From Pycnopodia helianthoides (lineage: Eukaryota > Echinodermata > Asteroidea > Forcipulatida > Asteriidae): a stretch of DNA of 64,000 bases. The stretch lies in NCBI GenBank assembly GCA_032158295.1, contig CM063245.1:4450700-4514699 (forward strand). The letters are read 5' to 3'. Positions 32,598-44,500 of the stretch are shown one piece after another (positions within the stretch are counted from its first letter, which is position 1; the number at the start of each line of letters is the position of its first letter). Made by a program: the position numbers and the translations under genes. Below the pieces are notes generated by a model. That model saw only the letters and a program-made list of their open reading frames with translations. It was not told the DNA's origin and did not search any database.

Positions 32598-34370
32598 AGA
32601 TGACTGGCTATAAATGTATGAGTATAAACAGTTAAACTATTATCATGCTCTGTTTTTTAACATCCGCATTATTAGTATCAACTGACACTAAAAATGATAA
32701 GGATGTAAATACATGAACATGCATGTTTCAGTTTGTACAAGTGTAAATAATTTGGGAGGAAACAAGCCTAGGTAGCTGCAGGACAAAATGAAGTCCATAC
32801 AAAATTGTTAGTGTTAGATCAGAACGAAAAATAACAAACATTAACACAAATTCAAAAATGTTTTACTTAAGTTTGATCTCTTTCACTCGTTTAAATAGAT
32901 TGTATTTATTTTGATTCAAAAACAAACATTTCCTCTTCGTACATGTAATGTATACCTGAAAACAGCTGCTGTTTAAAGTATTAAAACTAAGTAATTGTTG
33001 GCGTAGGTCAATTAAAACTTCAGGTGAAACCACTGTGAAGTGAAATGGACATCACAAATTCGTTGATATTTTTATCAATTTTATGGCTTCAGCTACAACA
33101 CGATCTCTGAAAAGTTCTATCAGTCAACGCTGTCATTAAAGCCAATGGCCATAGCTGTAGCCAAAGTCACTTGTTTTTTTCCAAGGCCTAATTCTTTGCA
33201 CAACAGGAAGTGATGGATGACCTTGTGAGGAAGTGACATCACAACATGATATGACCCCAGGGACCTCAGTAAATGTGACTTTTTAGTGGGACATATTCAG
33301 GCCTGATACTTTGGAAGCCTCCATGGCCCTAGACTTGGTTCACGTAGGGTTTTTTATGCTAATCGAGTCAGTATTGAGCTTTTTGTAAAGTGCGCCCTGA
33401 GTGTCAATTAATTGCCAACTCACTGGAGAGTGAAGGGTTCACAACAAAGTGGTGAAATAAAGCTGCAATGTTTATGTAAAGTGCATGCAGTGGATAAGAT
33501 GAACAAGGACTCTACAAGCGTCCAACTTGGGTCAAGTCTAGCCATGGCCCTGGCACATTGCTTTGGTACCCCTTGAAATGTTCATTACAAATTTGTAATT
33601 CCCTCACAGAGGTGCCTTTTTTTGAGGAAAATTTGCCTTTACAAGAGCTAAGTATCAAGCCTGAATATTCATAGTGTAAAAAAGTGGACCTCAAAGTCAA
33701 TGATTTAAAACAACATAGTGCATAGTTAACCAGAAAGTGTGTCAGTCAAATTATTCGTCAATTCAAAATTCAAACTTTATCGGAATGTGGACTCATATCA
33801 GGTACGTCACACAGTCACCTTGTCTGCCGCGCGTGAAGGAGTTAGTGATTCAAACTGTGAAATGACAATGCTTGGAATGCAAGTAGACAAGGCATCTATG
33901 CTTCACCACCTCCGCAATAATGGCTGGAGCAGTCAGCAGTGACTGAGTTCATCTACAAGGGATCTCTTCTAAAAGCTTTACAAAAAAACAAACTACGTAC
34001 ATGTACAATGTATGTGGATTTGTAGTCAATCTTGCACGACCCCTTGCTTAGGTTGCCATTGCCGCGGTCAAACAATGGAATCGCACAAGTGTGTGTACGC
34101 GCCAAATGCAACTCTCGGCCAATGATAGGTCTTCCTTTGACCTCATAAAAGAGGGGCTGTTCAAGCTTCTGTTATCATCTTCAAGGGGGGTCTCTCACTT
34201 ACACGTACACAGTAAATAACTTGAGGTCCATGAAATCATACTGTCTGGCCTAGGGTATGAGGGTGTATGGTTAGAATGGAATGGAGGGTTAGACAAAACA
34301 AAAACTTCTTTTTAACACAGTTCTGTCATACGATAAGTGGTTTGTGAATACATTATCAAATGATCTGGGT

Positions 34371-34463
34371 CCAAGTTCACGGCTCTGCTCATAGAATCAA
34401 GTGTTTTACAGGCATTGTAAGGGAACATTTCCGTAGTAAGCAGAGCTGTGAAGTTGGACCCTG
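34371..34463. repeat. Short foldback, family B relative
   Basis: gggtccaagttcacggctct at the left is mirrored by agagctgtgaagttggaccc at the right. A compact hairpin of about 93 bp. Confidence 0.7.
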
Positions 34464-34799
34464 ACTTTCCATGGATGCCCCACAAACCACTTTTTGTTAG
34501 ACTGTTTAGGCTAGTTTTGGCAAAATACAATCAAACCATAACTCGAATAATTAAAATAGATAACTCTGATTAAAGAAAAACAAAATTAAAAACACAAACA
34601 AATGATAAACCCCCCCTGCACAGGTCACTGTGGCTGAGGTCAAACACGCACAGCTCTCAGCCCATAGGAAATCTTCCTTCGCCCTCAGTGAGGGCGCTGT
34701 TTGAGCTTGTGACATCATGTGCAAGGGGTCCATACTTTAAATGCAATTAGTGAACTAGGTTGAATTGCAATAAACCATATGCCCTTTGTTTGCCAAGCG

Positions 34800-34960
34800 A
34801 TCTAGGGTGGTGGATTCAAGTTCTGTTATTTACAGAATGTGGGTTCGAATCATGGCCTGGCCAGTCACGACAGTTGTGTCTTTAAGCAACGCACTTCATC
34901 ATAATTGCTTCTCCCCACCAGGAGTACAAATGAGTACCAGTGAGAGCTGGGGAGTAACCT
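34800..34960 (+). repeat. tRNA-derived SINE fragment
   Basis: gattcaagttctgttattta and gtgggttcgaatcatggcct, followed by cagttgtgtctttaagcaac. A diverged head of the Leu-type SINE. Confidence 0.55.
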
Positions 34961-35501
34961 GCAGGAGACTGGCATCCTATCCAGGGAGAACAGAAAAATT
35001 CTCTGTCATTTAATGCCAATGAAACTGAATATAAACACCGGCCTAATGAGCCTTTGAGCCACATTGGCTCAGGACAATGGTTTACATCTACACCGCCATC
35101 TATTGAAATCTTCCCAGCGGTATGCCCGCAGTCCTTTTTTTTTGCATAAATTTGTTATGGAGTGACATCAAAGGTCATGTAATTCCAAAGTAATTTGACC
35201 CGTAATGTCTCTCCTAACCCAACTTATGCAAAAGACGATTGCTTATTTCATAGCCAGGCAAAATCTTTTGGTTTCTCTGTGTCATCAGAGGGCACATCGC
35301 CTAAACGAAAAAATGTTTGCCAAAAGTTCCACTCCTCTACCATTCATGTCCACAAACTTTCCCACCACCTTTATATACATGGTCTAGATAATTTGGTGAT
35401 TATTTTAACTTCTCAATAAAACTTTGCATAAAATGTCAAACCAATTTTTCTTAGTCCACCTCATGATCGTTGCAAATACCCTGTTGTTATAAAAATTATC
35501 T

Positions 35502-35567
35502 TTAGTTATCAGTGAAGACGGCTTTCCTCTTCCCAACAAACGCTGTCATCCCTTCCTTTCGATCATC
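35502..35567 (-). CDS. ECHS1: ECHS1 exon 7 (C-terminus, stop)
   Basis: Acceptor caccttcag precedes 35567. 21 codons: [21 protein letters not shown], then TAA at 35504-35502. The conserved C-terminus of ECHS1. Confidence 0.97.
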   Translation of the reverse strand, partial: DDRKEGMTAFVGKRKAVFTDN

Positions 35568-38500
35568 CTGAAGGTGGAAAATAAACACAAACAATTCAAT
35601 AAATGATAACATTGAAAGAAAACAAACTAAAAAACAGGCATGGAAGTCATCAACCCCCTTTCCTCCCTCCCCCCCCCCCGCCCCAACAAAAACAGGAAAA
35701 CTATGACAACCCCGAGACCACTTTTTTCTGGCGTCACATCCATCAGAACGGTCATCAATAAAGTAAAGCACAAACTTACCGTTGCAAACGTGGAGTGGAA
35801 GATTTTTTTCTCTAGTCGGAGACCTTCCTGCAACGATAGCTCGTAGGCACCGTTCACTGCCTCCTTTGCCATGGCAACCGTCAGCTTAGAGTTCTTCCCG
35901 ATTTTCTCCGCCAGCTTGAAGGCCTCGTCCAGAACGACGTCCGGTGGGAAGACCTTGCTTACAAGCCCTTCAAAGTAAAACAGGATAATGTCATCAAACT
36001 GGGTCCAAGGCAGTTAGATCAAACTTTTGGGGTCAGTATTCTGACAAGCACAAAGATTTCAGCCGAGTGTTGAGATCAAGAGACTGTACAGGTAGACTTC
36101 TACTTGTACACGTACACCTGAAATGGTGAACCCGCAAGAATGAAAAGAAAACCTCCTCATCAAACCAACAAGTAATAATTGAGGTCAGGCCTTATACTTC
36201 ATGGAGGCAACGGAGGCAACTGCCTATGTTGCCCCTGGGCCCACTTTCATAGAGCTGCTTAAGCACAAAAAGCAGCTAGGCACAACAAAATTCTGCTTAC
36301 CAGAATAAGGGTACCAGCCAAACCACCATGTCACATGTACATTTTGTGACTGGTATCTTGCTCCTTTCTGCTTAGCAGACAACTGTTAAGCAATATTTTC
36401 TGCTTAAGCAGCTCTATGAAATTGGGCCCTAGTCATGGATTGCCTTGATGCCCCTTGAAATGTTCCAATACAAATTTAAATTTCCTCATAGAGGATCCTT
36501 TTACCAAAGGGAAAACGCCTTGGTGCCCTTGCTCTTTCGACTTTAAAAATGAAACATCAGGTCTGTGGGGTGAACAAAGAAAACTTGCCTAGAACAGGAT
36601 TTAAACCTGTGACCTCTGGATTAATTACCGACCTTCTACCAACTTAGCTATCTAGCCCTAATGTATGGCAGTTACAGGTTGAACGGCTTCTGAATGGCAC
36701 TGAACAAAATATGACAAAATAGGAAACGCCAGCATTAAGGCTAGATAGGTAAGTTGGTAGTGCACAGCCTTGTTAATCCAGAGGTCGCAGGTTCCAATCC
36801 CGTTCCAGTAAATATTTCTTTGTTTAACCCCAAATTCAATTAAACTTTGCCCAGCCACTTTTCTTGTGGTTTATTATTGATAAGTAAATAATACTGCTCA
36901 TAGCCCTGGCATCCACCAATTTTGACCCTCATGACGAATGACCATTATTACCCCAGTCAATAGGCCATTTATTCCCTAAACTGTTTCAGCTCCCTTGGGA
37001 GTATACAGCCTGTGCTGCTAAATATGTAGCATATCAAGCTAATCATTGCAAAGAACCATCTCTGCCTCACAGTACCCATTTACTCCTGGGTGAAGAGAAG
37101 TAATATAGCTGAAGTATTGTTGCCTACAAGACAATTTTGAGGCACTTTATGTGTTTCATCACTGATTTTATCACAGTATAAAAACATAGACACAAAGGTC
37201 CGAGACCAAGACTATGGTCTCAAGAGTACATATTTAAATTGTACGAAATAAGTTGAGTTAAAACAACTTCTATTAATGAACAGTGTTAAAGGCTCAGTAC
37301 AAAATTCATGTAAAGTGGTGTTTGAAATTTGACGTCCCTACTTCCTTTATAACTTGATATTTGAAAGACAAAGTTGCATCCCCTTAAGGTGATCCCTCCG
37401 CTGCCACTTCCCAGGTTGTATCGTAAACTTGGGTGTGATCCCTGGCTACATGGCTGTTACAGGTTGAATGGCTACTGACTGGCACCTCAAACAAAGATAT
37501 TGACAAAATAGGGAGACCGCCAACATTAGGGCTAGACAGCTCAGTTGGTAGAGCGCCAGTATGTTAATACGGAGGTCGCAGACTCAAGTTATCCTCTAGT
37601 CAAGTTTTCTTTGATCAACCAAAAATTATTATCATTATTCTTAACATTTTAAAAGCACGCTCTAGTACATCTAGTTGTCTTCAGGAGACTGTTACAGTGA
37701 GGAACGATCAAAGAAAATTGCACTATGGAGTTTGGGGAACACAGCAACTGACAAAAAGAATCAATCTTCTCCTACCCATTTCCTTAGCCTCGTCTCCAGT
37801 GATTGGATCCCCTGTGAGGACCATCTCCATTGCTTTGGACTTGCCGATAGCATGTGTGAGTCTCTGGGTGCCTCCTGCCCCTGTAAAATGAAAAGACAGC
37901 AAAAAGGTTTGCAACGTGCATAGTTCTTAGAATGCAGACCCTGTCCGACTTGATCGCTGGAAAGACCATTCTCCAATGTTGTCAATGCAACCAATGACGG
38001 GGGTCACTCAATTCGAACACAGCCCTACGCTCCTATAGTCATGGTCTGGCTCCTGACTTCCAACATAATAGTATGCAAGTTTAGTGCAATCAGTTTATAT
38101 GAGGACACAGTACCCCAAACTGGAAAATATACATGGCCATTTATTTTGATACAGGCATGATATTTGGTCCTTAAAAAAAATAAGAATATTTTATCAAGTA
38201 CAAGGGCTGCCTACATTATACATGGTGTAGGCTTTAATATTTTCAGGCTACTTAATGACAAATTTTCTGATTTTTCCCATGGGCAAAAAAAGAAGAAGAA
38301 ATCAGACTGGAGTAAAAAGAATATCAAGCCCGTTTGAATTTGTTTTTGTCCTTATTTAGGAGAAACTGTGTGTAGTTGACAACCCCAATCAACAATAGAA
38401 AGTAGTACAACCAATTAGACAATTGGAACTTGGATTCCTGACAACTTTTCTTCTATGACATGACTGACAAATGATTCAAGTCCCTGCACACACATATACA

Positions 38501-41500
38501 TGAGTGTGTTCAGTCTACTTTGTTTAACCAAGGACAGCAACGTAAGCAATCTGGGTAGTTGGCAGACCAAGGATGTCCTTGATTTGATTTTGAGTACAAA
38601 AACCTTAACGGACGTAGGTAAAAGAAACTAAGAGTAAATAATCCGAGAACAAAGAGAAGTCATTGAGTTACTGGGTCCACAAATATGTGCGAGTGTGTCT
38701 AGATCCTTGGACACCAATGACTTGAGCTATAGGGATCTGGGTTGTGTGACACACCAAGAACGACTGTGGGTTGCTTCTGTGCACAAAACCAATGAGGATG
38801 TCGCTAAAATAAAAAAAAACTAAGTTGAAACAATGGGAGGACATGGACAAGTCCTGGATTTACAGAATGAGTTTGTCATTGCAAACAAGTGATAAGACCC
38901 CTTATAGACCTCTCCTTTGTTGATAAAAAAACGGGAATGTTAGCAAAACAACCAATCATGTTAACAGATGTTGTGACCAAACTCAACGTTTCTGCAAACT
39001 TTAAATAACTTTGTTTAACACATCCCATGATTGGTTGCTTTTTTCCCCCAACAAATTCAACACTATTTTTGAATGTTTATGTAACATGGTTACAAACTGT
39101 GGCTATCTGTTTTTGCTTTGCATTTCTGGCTTCCCATAGTTTTCCAACCTTGCTTGGCAAAAACTCCGGCTGTGACGTTGCAATGGAAAGGTTTACATGT
39201 ATAAAATAACTCTGTACATTGTTTCCAGTTTTCTATGGTAGTTGAAGGGACGAGAGGATGGGAGAAAGAGATCAGCTCAACAGTTACATTATGCTAACTG
39301 GAAAGCATTGGTCCCAATTTCACTCACTGCTTACCGCGGAATTCTTCCCTTACAGCCGATTTAACCTCTTGCTTTACATGATGCTGTAATTGCAAGACTT
39401 CTCTGGTGAGCAGTGCCACGAAATTCGCAGTAGTTTTGACCGTGAGGGCATTCGTGAACCAACATTACGTGATGTACAGAACAACCTGGTTTTCCCGTTG
39501 TTGTTATTATTAATTTTGGCCATCAATACAGGACAACAATTATATAGGCTGTCAAAATAAGATAAAACTATATTCGTGATGCAAGGAAATTAGCAGTTGA
39601 AAGCGCCCTCGAATGTAAAAAAAAAATACAGCTAATTAAGTACTGGTACTTGAAGGTTACATAGCACCAAAAAAAGGAAAGAAAAACACAAAAGATGGAA
39701 GACACGTACCTGGGATTGTTCCCAACAAAATTTCTGGCTGGCCGAACTTGGCTTTTGATCCAGCGTAGATGATGTCACACATCATAGCCAGCTCACACCC
39801 TCCACCAAGCTAGAGAAATTATACACATGAAACTTTCATTTACTCATGATAACAATTGTCATTATTATATACTTCTGGGCCAAATTTCATAGAGCTGCCA
39901 TTTTGACCATCTACACCATATGCAAGGGCTCCACATACTTCACTAACTTAAATGAATATGTTCGTGACCTTGTCTTGACCTTTTGACCTGTCTAAACAGG
40001 TTCTTGAAGTTCTGTAAAACGCTCAGAACAAAATCCATACTTAGCTATTCATTTTGTTTTACAATAACAAACAGCACAGCTCACGATCACTCCAGTCAGT
40101 TTTACTTAAAAACTAATGACTCGTTAATTCAGGCCAAAAACACGAACACCTTGACTTTGTTATCAAACAAATTCTTATGTCTAGTTATAGCTGAAGTATT
40201 GTTGCCTACAAGACAATTTTGAGGCACTTTATGTGTTTCATCACTGATTTTATCACAGTATAAAAACATAGACACAAAAGTCCGAGACCAAGACTATGGT
40301 CTCAAGAGTACATATTTAAATTGTACGATAATAAGTTCAGTTAGAACAACGACCGATTCTGTGCTTACGTACGAGTTTCTATTTCATAGCGCTGCTAACC
40401 GTAAGCACACAAAAAGGCATGCTAACCTTCCGGTGCTTACTGCCAAAAATGAATGACCTAACAATGCAAATACATGGTGAACGCGCAAGATGACTGCCTT
40501 GCTTACATGCTAGCCTGTGAAATACGCTTATGCTTCAGCAAACAATTTTTGCTGAAGTTAGCGTGAACATTTGCTTACCGTTCAGCAGCGCTATGAAATT
40601 GGGCCCTGATGTACTTCAAGAGACTTTGGATTTTTGTGAGAATTACAGGTTGGTCTCAAACTCTCTCTTGTAGAACCAGCAAGTGCATTAATACAAAGGC
40701 TCCAGGTAAAGGAGGTGATCCACAGAACCAATGGTTTATGACCCCTACCCATTCAACCATGAGGTGGACTACCTTGCTCATTTTGTTGCCTTGTTATAAA
40801 GAATTTACATTTAAAGGTATTGTACACTTTTGGTAACAGCTCAAAATCAGTGTCCACATTTTGTGTGATTAAACATATGCATGAACAAACAAACCTGTGA
40901 AAGTTTGAGCTCAATTGGTCATCGAGGTCACGAGAAAATAGTGAAAAGAGATCTTATGTGATTTCTGTTTTTTTCAAATTATCGCGCGCGATAATTACTA
41001 TTGTTTTACTCGTTTCTCAGAAACGATAGCATTTTAGGCAGAAATATTTTTAAGGAACCCTTTCTACCATTACTTACTTTAAATCGTGTAAGTTATGTGT
41101 GAATCTGTGAACATTGTGTTTTTCGATCTTACCAATAGTGTACAGGGCCTTTAAGGAGACACTAATCAAAAGCTTCTCATTTTGTGTCACTGATGAGCTT
41201 TTCCTTTTAGCTATATGCTAAGGAGCTCTAGAACTGCCATCCAAGTTGTTGTGATCCTGAGATAATTTTCAGCAGGATGATGACATCATAAAGATGACGA
41301 CATCCCGAGATAATTTATCTCGGTATGACGACGTCTTGAAAATACAATGTCCTCTTCCAGATAATCAGCTCCGGCTGACGACATCCTGAAAGTAGGATGT
41401 TGTCTTTCAAATATAATCTATCTTGGGCTCTCAACATTTTCAGAATGTTATCATCCCAAGATGAATTATCTTGGAAAGTCAACATCTTACTCTCATGATG

Positions 41501-44500
41501 TCGACATCCTGAAATAAAATGTATCGGGAAGACGACATCTTACTTTAGGATGACGTCATTCAAGATAAACCATCTCAGGATCTTGGATGGCATTTCCAGA
41601 GCTCTGTACTATGCATACATTCAAGAACACACAATATGAACCTGTAGATGGCATGATCGTGCATTACTGTGACCACTGCATTCTTGTCAGTTTGCAGGCT
41701 TCGAAAAACTGTTTCTTCAATCATCAATTCAAATTTTTACAACCTAACTCAGTTCACTAGCAAGGTAAAACACTGGCTTATCCACATCAGAACTTTCACC
41801 TTATCAGATTTTTTTTATTTTACAGAAGGCCAGGACTAAAATGCTTGAAAAAAAAAACCACAACTTTTATTATTTTGAATTTATCAGTCAACAATTTTGG
41901 GGGGAAGAGGCCTAAAGGCTAAGAAACCTTACAAACAATATCCTCAACAGAAAATTGTTTGGAAAACATCACAACTTTGCAGCATTGAGTGAAAAACACT
42001 TGCTAGACCAACAGATGTTGTAATGTACAGTACAATGATAGTCCACTGGACCTTCGCTAAAAAGGAACCCAGACCATGGATTAGTAGCCCTGTAATTTTT
42101 TTCTTGAGCACAGCAGCAGCAGCAGCCAGCAAATAAGGATTATAAATCTATTTGCAGAAGGGTTTAACACCATGGCTTAATGTTTGTGGATTAAATTACA
42201 AGTAATACTGCAGTCATGGAATTAAACACCGAGGTTACATAATGTGAAGACTTTAGACCTTTGGCCTTCTTGCATCATTCATAAACGTAATTCCCAATGC
42301 TGTAATCAGCCTTTCTTGGAAAGAGTAAAATGGCATTCATAAATACCTAGGACAGTTTATCCATTCTGATTGGCTGAGAGGAGATCACATGGCCATGTTT
42401 AAACGTGTGATATAAACACGGTCAGAGTTTTTAAACATGGCCTAATGACTTTGTGTCAAAAGAGGGCGATATTAGATGATTGCGCAGAGTGCGCACATTT
42501 CACGGCCTAATTTAAGTTGGTAGGGTGGATAGCTTGTCTTTGCGCAAGTTTGAAACTTGTGTAGTTTGAAACTTAACCAAACATGTTTGCAACTTGCGGG
42601 AGGAGCTACTAAGTGCCAAACATTGAAATCAACGCAGCAGAGTTATATGAGCCGAGGCTAAACTATCAGATTTGTTCTGATCTTATAAAGGCTTTTTAAT
42701 GTTTATAACGGAAACCGAAAGGTGTTTATGAATGGAATAAAAGAGAAGTGACTCAGTCCTAAATGACAACCCCCCCCCCCGCATCACCTCTAGCAACAGC
42801 CGCAGCTGTAGTCGTAGCTGCTTTTTCGGACTAGTCTATGTCCCCATGTTCGAACACAGCCAAGTTTTCAGCTGTTCACCAGGTCTAACGATGTGCAACC
42901 CGATGCCCGGTTCTGTTTCTCTGTGTGCAAGAAGAGGGAACTGTTCGGACATAAAGATTGAAGTATATTCACAGCGCAACAGGGGAAAAGGAGGAGCCAT
43001 GAAAAAAACACAAACACAAACATTTCACAAGCATGTCAATGTGAGGTAATGTCTTCAACATTCTACATGTATTGTTGAGAAATACTTGCCCTGTCTGTAC
43101 TTAATAAATTAGGTAAGCCCCTATTATTTGAAATAATAACTAGTTCTTATATAGCGCAATCACAATAACGTATCAATGCGCTTTGCATTAGTGCCCTGGT
43201 CATTGGGCCAATAGCATTCCGTAATCTTTCGAGCAGCTCCCTGGGGAGTATACAGCCCTGTGCTGCCGTGGCGCTCCGAAGGCTTTTTCATACACAATAT
43301 CAACCTCTACCCTCGCAGGTACCCATTTATACCCCTGGGTGAAGAGAAGCAATTATAGTCAAGCATCTTGCTCAAGGACACAAGTGTCATGACCAGGATT
43401 CGAACCCACACCCCGATGACTCGATCACCAGAACTTGAATCCGATGCTCTAAGCCACTCAACCATGAAAGCCCTTCTTCTCATCCACCATGTATTTTCAG
43501 TAAATAAACCCAGTTTTATCCACTTACAGCATATCCGTTGACGACAGCGATGACTGGTTTTTTAGTTCTTGCTACCTGGTCCCAGTGACTTAGAAAATTT
43601 CCTCCGAAAACCTCTTGGAATGTTTTCCCCTCCATTTCCTTGATGTCTGCTCCAGCTTAAAAAAAAGATCGGGAGAGGGAGGGGTGGATTCAGTTCAAGA
43701 AAACTTCCAACAAAACTGTCTGGAAATAATAAACCTGTGATATAATGACTGTGTTATCACCCCGTGACAATATGTGACACCACTACCCAAACCAAAATCT
43801 TTTTTCATACCACTGTTTGAGCTGGTTGATAATTGTGAAGCTCCTCCGTCAATGACAGAAGTTTTCAAGTGTCTCTTGTGGCAATAATAATAGTAAGTGA
43901 AGCCTCTCAGACTTCTGGTAGTTCTGAAAAGAACCGGTGGTGTTAAAAACTCAGCATCACAATCAGCAGTGATCCAGGCCTGCAATTTCATCTTTGACAG
44001 GGCAAAGGCCATTTTTAATTTGCAGAGGGCACTTCCTTTGGAAAATCTAGAAATTCTACGGGAAACTTTTCAAGAGGCAACTTAGGCCAAGAACCAGAGG
44101 CAACAGAGGCCATGGCCTCCGTGTAATTCTAGGCCTGATGATCAGAGTGCTATGATTTATCTCCAGGAGAAATCTGGCAACAACAAAAAATACATCACTC
44201 ATGTTCCCCATAGCCATGTGCATGGCGTCTTTTACATCACGTAATCAGTTCTCGACCAATCAAACTTCACAACCTATTACCGTAGTACAACATACCTTGT
44301 CACTAGAGGGCGGTATATAAGATGAGGGGTATCAACTCCCAAACACCCCAAGACAATGATTTGTACTATATAAGGAGCAAGTTCGGGTGGGCGACTAGAG
44401 TGACATAGACTAACCAGAAACAGTGTGACAGTGTGTGACGTAGCTCTCAAACTGACTAGATCGACCATGCTCCAGTACATGGTCGATCTAATCAATCACC

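Larger units (their letters stand above)
31140..35501. other. Convergent intergenic region between polycystin gene and ECHS1
   Basis: No coding segment recognised. Holds the 3' UTRs of both genes, SINE copies (31365-31970, 34800-34960), a family B foldback element (32406-32597), a short repeat near 33530-33680 and a family B-like fragment at 34371-34463. Candidate + strand polyadenylation signals AATAAA occur at 32380 and 33456; which one is used cannot be told from sequence. Confidence 0.6.

Noticed and set aside
37529..37600. Possible tRNA-Asn gene
   Set aside because: D arm and anticodon loop are recognisable but the T arm is broken and the acceptor stem is poor. Several equally diverged copies share extra flanking sequence, so it is a SINE.
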